A DNA stretch of 64,000 nucleotides from Symbiobacterium thermophilum IAM 14863 (lineage in GTDB: Bacteria; Bacillota; Sulfobacillia; Symbiobacteriales; Symbiobacteriaceae), in assembly GCF_000009905.1 (NCBI RefSeq), contig NC_006177.1, positions 2,728,001-2,792,000 on the forward strand, given 5' to 3'. Below the pieces are notes generated by a model. The model did no database searches. It was not told the DNA's origin and saw only the letters and a list, made by a program, of their open reading frames with translations. The first letter of the stretch is position 1, and each line of letters opens with the position of its first letter. Both the position numbers and the translations under genes were made by a program. Shown here piece after piece: positions 45,359-52,060 of the stretch.

Positions 45359-45485
45359 CGCCAGATACTGCTTATGTTGCCATTGTACAACAAAATCCGG
45401 GCACCCGCGAGGGGTTACCCGGATTTTGTCTTCAACCTGGGGGCTGTCCCAAGCATTGGGACAGCCCTGCGTGTGTCTTACAGTA

Positions 45486-46742
45486 TCAGCGGTTAAAGAA
45501 CCCGTGTATCCAGAGTTTCAGCGAGTCCCAGATCCGCTTGAAGAAGCCGCCCTGCGGCACGTCCTCCGCCGCCACCAGGTCCAGCCGGGCGACCTCCTGG
45601 CCGTCCGCGGCGAAGATCACCTCGCCCAGCTTCTGCCCCTTGGCGACCGGAGCGGTGACGGACTCCTCCTGCCGCACGGAGGCGGTCAGCGACGACTCCA
45701 GCCCCTTCTCCAGCACCAGGGTCGGCGTCCCGCCGGCGGCCTGGAGGGTCACCTCATTGGCGGCGCCCTTCCAGACCCGCACGGGCTTGACCTCGGGCAT
45801 CTGCGGCTTCACGGTGACGAAGTTGTTGAAGCCCCAGCTCAGCAGAGCCGCGCCCTCGGCCTCCCGCTTGGCCGAGCCCTCGGGGATGGAGTCGGCCTGG
45901 ATGCCCAGCAGCACGCCGACCAGCCGCATGCCGCCCCGCTGGGCCGTGACCGCCAGGTTGAAACCGGCCTCATCCACGAAGCCGGTCTTCAGACCATCGA
46001 CGCCCTCGTAGGTCCAGAGCAGGCCGTTGCGGTTCATCTGCGTGATCGGCTCGTGGGCCTCGGGGGAGGTCACGGCCTGGCGGGCGTCGGAGAGGTTCTC
46101 ATACTGGGGATAGGAGTACTCCTTCTGGCTGTGGAGCATCTCCAGCGACTCGGGGTGGAGCTGGATGTAGAGCCGGGCGAACCGGGCGAACTCGCCCGCC
46201 GTCACCTGGTTCTGCGGCGAGAGGCCATGGGGGTCGACGAAGCGGAAGGTCTTGAACCCCAGGGCCTGCGCCTCGTCGTTCATCATCTTGACGAAGTTCT
46301 CCACCGTACCGCCGATGTGCTCCGCCAGGGCCACGGCGGCGTCGTTGCCCGACACGATGGCCAGGCCCTTCATGACCTCGCCCACCGTCACCTTGTCGCC
46401 GGGCTCCAGGAACATCAGCGACGAGTCGGGGAAATTGGCCGCCCACGCGTTCCGGCTGACGACGACCGGGTCGTCGTAGCTCATCTGCCCGGCCTCGATG
46501 CGCTTGAAGGCCAGGTGCAGGGTCATCAGCTTGGTGAGCGAGGCCGGTGCGATGGGCTCATCCGGGTTCTTCTCGTACAGCACCTGGCCCGTCGCGAAGT
46601 CCAGCAGCACCGCGGACCGCGCCTCCAGGTCCAGGGCGGGTGCTGCCTGCGCGGGTGCGGTGAGCGTTCCGGTGAGCAGCACGGCCACCAGGGCCACCAG
46701 TGCAATGGCCCAAGCGGGGCGAAGTCCCTTGCGATTCAACAA
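45486..46742 (-). CDS. dacF: D-Ala-D-Ala carboxypeptidase (DacF/PBP5-like)
   Basis: Trims peptidoglycan pentapeptides. 418 aa from TTG at 46742 behind GGAGGG. Signal peptide ALVALVAVLLTGTLTAPAQA; SxxK in IAPASLTKLMTLH, SxN in LAIVSGNDAAVALA, KTG in GVDGLKTGFVDEAGF; a C-terminal PBP5_C beta domain and an amphipathic membrane-anchor helix (WDSLKLWIHGFF). Its presumed terminator hairpin is the site where the IS is inserted. 11 nt after the upstream reductase gene. Confidence 0.95.
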   Translation of the reverse strand: MLNRKGLRPAWAIALVALVAVLLTGTLTAPAQAAPALDLEARSAVLLDFATGQVLYEKNPDEPIAPASLTKLMTLHLAFKRIEAGQMSYDDPVVVSRNAWAANFPDSSLMFLEPGDKVTVGEVMKGLAIVSGNDAAVALAEHIGGTVENFVKMMNDEAQALGFKTFRFVDPHGLSPQNQVTAGEFARFARLYIQLHPESLEMLHSQKEYSYPQYENLSDARQAVTSPEAHEPITQMNRNGLLWTYEGVDGLKTGFVDEAGFNLAVTAQRGGMRLVGVLLGIQADSIPEGSAKREAEGAALLSWGFNNFVTVKPQMPEVKPVRVWKGAANEVTLQAAGGTPTLVLEKGLESSLTASVRQEESVTAPVAKGQKLGEVIFAADGQEVARLDLVAAEDVPQGGFFKRIWDSLKLWIHGFFNR

Positions 46743-46753
46743 TGGGCACCCTC

Positions 46754-47452
46754 CTAGTGCGAGACTCGCGAAGCAGCAGTCTCGCCGGCCCCTGCGTGCC
46801 GCCTGATCCCCCTCTCCGCCGCATTGTCCTCACTCAGCGCCATCGCCCTGAGCACGCCGGGCGCCGCCGCGGCGATCGCCGCGGGCACCACGTCGGCCGG
46901 CAGCCCGGCTTCCGCCAGGCGACGGCGGAGTTCGTCGCGGGCCCCGGCCAGCACCTCGGACAGGGCCCGGGCCGCGGCCTCCACGGTCCGCTCGTCGCCC
47001 CGGATCACCGGACCCAGGTCGGCCAGCAGGGCGGTCAACAGCTCCGCATCGGCGGGCCCGACATGGTCCAGAACGACCACGGCCCGGGCGCCCTGCTCCA
47101 GCTCCTGGGGGTGACCGATGATCTTGGCAGCGCCCACGTGCAGCCGATCGTCCGCGAGGTCCGCCGTCGGCACATCGACGGCCGTGTTGACCACCAGGGC
47201 CTCCGGCGAAAGATGCGGCCGGATGTCCGCGAGCGCCTGCGCCACGTCTGGGGTGGGCACGGCCAGGAACACCACGCGGCATCCCCGCACGGCGCTGGCC
47301 TGGTCGGAGGCGATGCCGCCGACCTCATCGGCCAGGGCCACCGCGGCGGCCTTCGGGCGCCCGATGATCACCTTGCGGACGGAGGTGGGAATGCGATGCG
47401 CCAGAATCGACGCCAGCGGTCCGGCGCCGATGATCGCGATCTTGTCGTTCAC
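46754..47452 (-). CDS. NAD(P)-binding protein, F420/P5C-reductase-like
   Basis: 232 aa from GTG at 47452 behind GAGGAGGCAG. Rossmann start KIAIIGAGPLASILAHRI, then GCRVVFLAVPTPDVAQALAD and VVNTAVDVPTADLAD, consistent with the NADP_oxidoreductase F420-like superfamily (ProC-like). The conserved C-terminal dimer domain of ProC is only partly recognisable. Precedes dacF by 11 nt, so possibly co-transcribed. -10 TATAAT lies at 47619-47624 on the minus strand. Substrate unknown. Confidence 0.7.
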   Translation of the reverse strand: MNDKIAIIGAGPLASILAHRIPTSVRKVIIGRPKAAAVALADEVGGIASDQASAVRGCRVVFLAVPTPDVAQALADIRPHLSPEALVVNTAVDVPTADLADDRLHVGAAKIIGHPQELEQGARAVVVLDHVGPADAELLTALLADLGPVIRGDERTVEAAARALSEVLAGARDELRRRLAEAGLPADVVPAAIAAAAPGVLRAMALSEDNAAERGIRRHAGAGETAASRVSH

Positions 47453-47618
47453 CGCGCTGCCTCCTCGCAGAATGCGTACCGGACAATGAAAGTCTGCCCA
47501 TCCATTCCCGGAGGAAACCGCAGCGACGAACGAGACCGCGGTCGGGTGAGAAGCGGTCGGGTCTGCGGGTCGGCGACCGCACGAGCCGGTCAGCAGCACA
47601 CCTGCTTCAACGGCTACC

Positions 47619-47624
47619 ATTATA
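47619..47624 (-). promoter_or_regulatory. -10 element upstream of the reductase-dacF unit
   Basis: Perfect TATAAT on the minus strand in an AT-poor context, 167 nt before the start. No good -35. Confidence 0.4.
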
Positions 47625-47666
47625 CACGAGTAAGACGACGGCCGGGGCAGGGAGGTCGCGGAAAAG

Positions 47667-47692
47667 GGGAGCGGACGGCGCCGTCCGCTCCC
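47667..47692 (-). terminator. Terminator of the selA-selD-bshC operon
   Basis: 26-nt perfect palindrome, arms GGGAGCGGACGGC and its complement, 57 nt past bshC, with CTTTTCC next on the minus strand. Confidence 0.75.
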
Positions 47693-47749
47693 GATGAACG
47701 GTCCGCATCGCGAAGCCGTCCCGGGCCGCGCCGATCGGGTTCCGGGCGC

Positions 47750-49420
47750 CTAGAGGTAGATGGCCCGGTGCGACCAGCCTTCCTCCAGCGGCACCTCGTC
47801 CACCAGGCGGCGAACCAGGTCAGGCCCGTACTTCACCAGGTACGGCAGGATGCTGAAGGCGCGCTCCTGCAGCCCGTTGGGTGTCAGGTTGGCCTTCAAC
47901 CGGTCGAACTGCCTCAGCGCCGTCTCACAGTTCTTCCGGTGCTGCTGCTTCGCCTTCTCCTCCAGCCGGTTGATCTGGTGCTCGATCTGCCGCCGGTTCT
48001 CCTCCACCACCTGGCCGAGCCCCGGATCCAGCTGCAGCACCAGGGCAGCCAGCTCGGCGTGGCGGCGCTCGAAGTCCTGCCGGAAGGACGCGAAGGCCTG
48101 TGCGATCCCCAGGCGGTCCTCCCGCTCCAGCAGCTCCTGGCGGAGGTCGTCCAGCCGGTGGAAGGCGTCGTCCAGGGTGAGCTCGTGCTTCTGCAGGATG
48201 CGCGCGATGGGCGGCTCCACCAGGGTAAAGCCCTCCCGGGGCACGACGACGGGCATCTGCCGGCCCATCGCCCGGTAGACATCGCGCAGCAGCCCGAAGT
48301 AGGAGATCTCGCCCGGCCCGCCGACGTAGAACAGGTCGGGCAGCAGGTACGACTGCACCACGGGCCGCAGCACCACGTTGGTGGAGAAGCGCTCGGGGCT
48401 CCGCAGGGCCAGATCCACCAGCTCGGACCGGCTCCAGGAGAGGTCGGGGCGGCCCCGCACCCAGACCCGGTCCCCCTCCCCCAGCAGGGGCAGCCGCTCG
48501 CCGTCAATATAAATGAAGAGATTCAGGCTGTTCGGCGTCTGCTCAACGGTACACGCAAACCCCAGCTCCCGCTCCCAGCGGTCGACGCCAGCGGCACAGG
48601 CCGCCTCCACCTCCGCCTGCTGCTGCAGCGCACGGGCGAAGAAGGGCGCCTCAATGCGCCGCAGCGCCGGGTCGGACGAGTTGAGGAAGACCAGGCCGGT
48701 GCCCCGGAAGACCCAGGCCATCAGCCGGCCGAACCAGTCGGCCAGCGACGGTGCGCCCCCGGTGGCCTCCGGATCCAGCGCCGGCCCGCCGACCGCCGCC
48801 TCCCGCAGGTGCGCGATGACCTCCTCCTTGAACTCGGTATCCGGCATGAGCTGGGCAAACTCGTCGATCAGGTCGCTCACCGAGGCGGGCATGGGCGCGA
48901 GGGCGACCGAGCGCCGCTCCCCGTCGAACCGTTCGCTCAGGGCGAGCCGGCGGGTCTCGTTCCCCGCCGGCACCATCACCCAACTCACCTCGTGCCAGTC
49001 GTGGTCCTCGCCGGCGATCCAGAACACCGGGACCACCGGCACCCCCAGCCGCTGGCTCTGCTGCCTGGCCAGCCGGATGGTGGTCATGGCCTTGTAGATG
49101 GAGTAGGCCGGCCCGGTGAGGATCCCGGCCTGCTGGCCGGTCACCGCGGCCAGGGTTTCCGGCCGGCCCAGCAGGCGGGCGTTCTCCAGCGAGGCCTCGT
49201 CCGCGCCCAGGGCGCGGTTGTACCGCTCCAGGGCCGCGGCCACCGCGGCCCGGTCGCCGGCGTACCCGCCGCCGGTGAGGTAGGCGGCCCGCCGTTCGAA
49301 GCTCTCCTGCCGGCGCCAGTCGTACTCATACGCAGGAGCCACGCGCGCCCAGTCGCCCAGGTAGGCCGCAACCGCGCCGCTGGGGCTCAGGGCAATACCC
49401 GGCACCCGTTCAATATGCAT
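47750..49420 (-). CDS. bshC: Bacillithiol biosynthesis cysteine-adding enzyme
   Basis: Adds Cys to GlcN-malate in bacillithiol formation. 556 aa from ATG at 49420, sharing one base with the selD stop (TGATG). Typical blocks: TGQQAGILTGPAYSIYKAMT, VPVFWIAGEDHDWHEVSW, then PDLFYVGGPGEISYFGLLR. A C-terminal coiled coil (about residues 440-520) carries HQINRLEEKAKQQHRKN. Coupling to selA-selD places bacillithiol and selenium metabolism in one transcript. bshA and bshB are not seen here. Confidence 0.9.
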   Translation of the reverse strand: MHIERVPGIALSPSGAVAAYLGDWARVAPAYEYDWRRQESFERRAAYLTGGGYAGDRAAVAAALERYNRALGADEASLENARLLGRPETLAAVTGQQAGILTGPAYSIYKAMTTIRLARQQSQRLGVPVVPVFWIAGEDHDWHEVSWVMVPAGNETRRLALSERFDGERRSVALAPMPASVSDLIDEFAQLMPDTEFKEEVIAHLREAAVGGPALDPEATGGAPSLADWFGRLMAWVFRGTGLVFLNSSDPALRRIEAPFFARALQQQAEVEAACAAGVDRWERELGFACTVEQTPNSLNLFIYIDGERLPLLGEGDRVWVRGRPDLSWSRSELVDLALRSPERFSTNVVLRPVVQSYLLPDLFYVGGPGEISYFGLLRDVYRAMGRQMPVVVPREGFTLVEPPIARILQKHELTLDDAFHRLDDLRQELLEREDRLGIAQAFASFRQDFERRHAELAALVLQLDPGLGQVVEENRRQIEHQINRLEEKAKQQHRKNCETALRQFDRLKANLTPNGLQERAFSILPYLVKYGPDLVRRLVDEVPLEEGWSHRAIYL

Positions 49421-50487
49421 CAGTCTATCACCATGATCTTCCCGGGATGCTCGGCCACCGCCTCGCCGATGACGGCAGCGGCCAGCGTCCCGTGTGCTGT
49501 AAGGGCTGAAGCCAGATCCGCGGCCCGCGCGGCCTCCACCGCGATCAGCAGGCCGCCGGAGGTGACCGCGTCGCAAAGGATCATCCGCACCAGCTCAGGC
49601 ACCGACTCGGCGAACTCCACGTGCCCCTCGCCGGTCAGGAACCGGAAGTTGGCCTTGGAGCCGCCGGGGAAGGCGCCCTGTTCGGCGTAGTCATAGGTCG
49701 ACGGCAGCACCGGCACGGCGCCGGCCGAGAGGCGCAGCCCCACGCCGCTGGTGCGGGCCATCTCCGAGGCGTGGCCCAGGAGGCCGAAGCCGGTGATGTC
49801 GGTCATGCCGCGGATGTCGAAGGGCGCGAGTACGTCCACCACGTTGTTCAGCTTCGCCATGACCTGCGTCACCTCGTCGACGTCCGCCGGCCGGGCGAGC
49901 CCCCGCTTGATGGCCGTGGTAATGACGCCGACCCCGATGGGCTTGGTCAGGATCAGCCGGTCCCCCGGCCGCACGCCGGCCTTCGCCCCCACCCGGTCCG
50001 GGTGGACGAGCCCGGTGACCGCCAGCCCGTAGGTGGGCTCGGGGCCGTCGATGGAGTGGCCGCCGATGAGCACCGCGCCCGCCTCAGCCACCTTCTCCGC
50101 ACCGCCCCGCAGGATCTCCGCGAGGATGCGCTTGTCCAGCTTGCTGACGGGGAAGCTGACGAGGTTGAGCGCCGTGACCGGCCGCCCGCCCATCGCGTAG
50201 ATGTCCGACAGGCTGTTGGCTGCGGCGATGGCGCCGAACCAGTAGGGATCGTCGACGATGGGCGTAAAGAAGTCCGCCGTCTGCACCAGGGCCAGGTCGT
50301 CGGTGATGCGGTAGACCCCGGCGTCATCCGGCGTGTCGAGGCCGACGATGACGTCGGCGTTGGTCAGGGACGGAGGCAGGTGCCGGAGCACCTCGGATAG
50401 GTCCGCCGGACCTATCTTGCAGCCTCAGCCGGACTTGGCGGTGTACTGGGTCAGCCGGATGGTGTCGTCGGGACCGGTCAGCCGCAT
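49420..50487 (-). CDS. selD: Selenide, water dikinase, itself a selenoprotein (U21)
   Basis: Makes selenophosphate. 355 aa from ATG at 50487 behind GGGGAGGTG. Codon 21 is TGA (50425-50427), in TQYTAKSG-U-GCKIGPADL, where SelD has Cys or Sec; Lys 24 and the Gly-rich loop follow. Later: DVIVGLDTPDDAGVYRI, FGAIAAANSLSDIYAMGG, LTKPIGVGVITTAIK, and DITGFGLLGHASEMA. Reading from the first ATG after the TGA would miss the catalytic residues. 20 nt after selA; a SECIS-like hairpin follows the UGA. Confidence 0.95.
50397..50427 (-). promoter_or_regulatory. Bacterial SECIS of selD
   Basis: Nine bases after the TGA, ATAGGTCC pairs perfectly with GGACCTAT around GGC (50397-50415). Spacing and the GGTCC tip are as expected for a SelB-binding element directly downstream of the Sec codon. 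Confidence 0.75.
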
Positions 50488-50507
50488 CGGGTTCACCTCC
50501 CCAGCAG

Positions 50508-51908
50508 TTAGACGATGGCGGACCGCAGGGCAGATACCACCACGTCCAGTTCGTCGTCCCAGAGCGTGCGCGGATCGAGGAGCAGGAGCCCCGCCTGGAT
50601 GCGCACCATCACCGGCGGGTCGAAGGCGCGCAGGCGGGCCTCCACCTCCTGCGGCGCCGGGTGGGCGACCGCCACCAGGCGGGTGGGCAGGTCGACGCCC
50701 GGCAGGGCGCCGCCGCCGGCCCGGGAGACGCCGTCGATGACCTCGCAGGCGATGCCGGCCGCCCTCAGCTTGCCGGCCAGGGCCTCGGCCCGGGGGGCGA
50801 TCTGCTCCCGGGAGGCGGTGAGCATGCGCACCGCCGGAATCCGTTCCGCGGCCCGCTCAGGCTCCAGGTACAGCTTCAGGGTGGCCTCTATACCGGCCAG
50901 CGTCAGCTTGTCCACCCGCACGGCGCGGGTGAGCGGGTGCCTGCGGCACCGCTCCACCAGGTCCCGCCGGCCGACGATGAAGCCGCCCTGGGGCGCGCCC
51001 AGCAGCTTGTCCCCGGAGAAGGTGACCAGGTCGGCGCCGGCGGCGATGAGCTCGGGCATGGTCGCCTCGTGCGGCAGCCCGTAGCGGGAGAGGTCCAGCA
51101 TGACCCCCGAGCCCCAGTCCACCAGGCACGGCAGCCCGTGCCGGTGGGCGATCCGGGCCAGCTCCGCCACCGAGACCTCGGCGGTGAAGCCCTCCAGCCG
51201 GAAGTTGGACCGGTGCACCTTCAGCAGCGCGCAGGTCTCCGGACCGATGGCCTCCTCGTAGTCCCGGGGGTGGGTCTTGTTGGTGGTGCCCACCTCCACC
51301 AGCCGGGCGCCGCCCTGCTTCATCACGTCCGGCACCCGGAAGGAGCCGCCGATCTCCACCAGCTCGCCGCGGGAGACGACGACCTCCTTCCCCGCCGCCA
51401 GGGCGGAGAGCATGAGCAGCACCGCGGCGGCGTTGTTGTTCACCACCATGGCCGCCTCGGCGCCGGTAAGCTCGGCCAGCAGCGCCTCCACGTGGGCGTA
51501 GCGGGAGCCCCGCTCGCCGGTGGAGAGGTCCAGCTCCAGGTTGTTGTACCGCCCCGCGATGTCGACGATGGCCGCCACCGCCTCCTCCGCCAGGGGCGCC
51601 CGGCCCATGTTGGTGTGAATCACCACGCCGGTCGCGTTGATCACCCGGCGCAGCCGGGGCCTCAGCCTCCGGCTGAGGCGCGCCGCGGCGTCGGCCGCCA
51701 GCCCCTCGGGGCTGCGGTCCAGGACGGCCAGCTCCTCCTCGCTGGCCGCGGCCGCGATCTTCCTGCGCAGGGCGTCCAGGGCCTCGCCCACCGCGTCCAC
51801 CACCAGGGCGCGGGCGCGCTCGGCCAGCAGCCGCTGGCCGGTGGGCGTCTCCAGAATCTCGTTGACCGGCGGGATGGCGCGCAGCGCCGACTGCTGCCAT
51901 GGCTTCAT
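50508..51908 (-). CDS. selA: L-seryl-tRNA(Sec) selenium transferase
   Basis: PLP enzyme that turns Ser-tRNA(Sec) to Sec-tRNA(Sec). 466 aa from ATG at 51908 behind CGGAGGAACG. N-terminal NEILETPTGQRLLAERARAL, then INATGVVIHTNMGRAPLAEE, YNNLELDLSTGERGSRYAHV, and the PLP Lys in VTFSGDKLLGAPQGGFIVGR. First gene of selA-selD-bshC. Promoter with -10 TATAAT and -35 TTGGCC immediately upstream. Confidence 0.97.
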   Translation of the reverse strand: MKPWQQSALRAIPPVNEILETPTGQRLLAERARALVVDAVGEALDALRRKIAAAASEEELAVLDRSPEGLAADAAARLSRRLRPRLRRVINATGVVIHTNMGRAPLAEEAVAAIVDIAGRYNNLELDLSTGERGSRYAHVEALLAELTGAEAAMVVNNNAAAVLLMLSALAAGKEVVVSRGELVEIGGSFRVPDVMKQGGARLVEVGTTNKTHPRDYEEAIGPETCALLKVHRSNFRLEGFTAEVSVAELARIAHRHGLPCLVDWGSGVMLDLSRYGLPHEATMPELIAAGADLVTFSGDKLLGAPQGGFIVGRRDLVERCRRHPLTRAVRVDKLTLAGIEATLKLYLEPERAAERIPAVRMLTASREQIAPRAEALAGKLRAAGIACEVIDGVSRAGGGALPGVDLPTRLVAVAHPAPQEVEARLRAFDPPVMVRIQAGLLLLDPRTLWDDELDVVVSALRSAIV

Positions 51909-51955
51909 GTTCCGTTCCTCCGATCGCCCGGCATCTGAAGTTCAGGTCGCCTCCA

Positions 51956-51985
51956 ATTATAAGCTGTTGCATGTGCAGGGGCCAA
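51956..51985 (-). promoter_or_regulatory. Promoter of the selA operon
   Basis: TATAAT (51956-51961) and TTGGCC (51980-51985) with an 18-nt spacer on the minus strand, 48 nt before selA; the helicase-like gene diverges from the same gap. Confidence 0.7.
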
Positions 51986-52060
51986 GTCTGGTTGGAAAGA
52001 GGAAGAAAGCCTCATGAGCAGGAATATCCAGTATTAGTTGATTCAGGGGAGGTAGGCTCC

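Larger units (their letters stand above)
43725..45467 (-). mobile_element. IS1182-family insertion sequence between identical hairpins
   Basis: About 1.7 kb with one transposase. Both edges carry the same 27-nt palindrome: arms GGGCTGTCCCAA and TTGGGACAGCCC around GCA (43725-43751, 45441-45467). Inside, the ends continue as inverted repeats: TCAGGCTGCAGACAAA on the left against CCAGGTTGAAGACAAA read from the right. So the terminal repeat is about 28 bp starting TTGGGACAGCCC. If the element is cut there (43740-45452), what remains is one hairpin with GCA on both sides, as expected for insertion into a dacF terminator loop with a 3-bp duplication. Confidence 0.8.
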
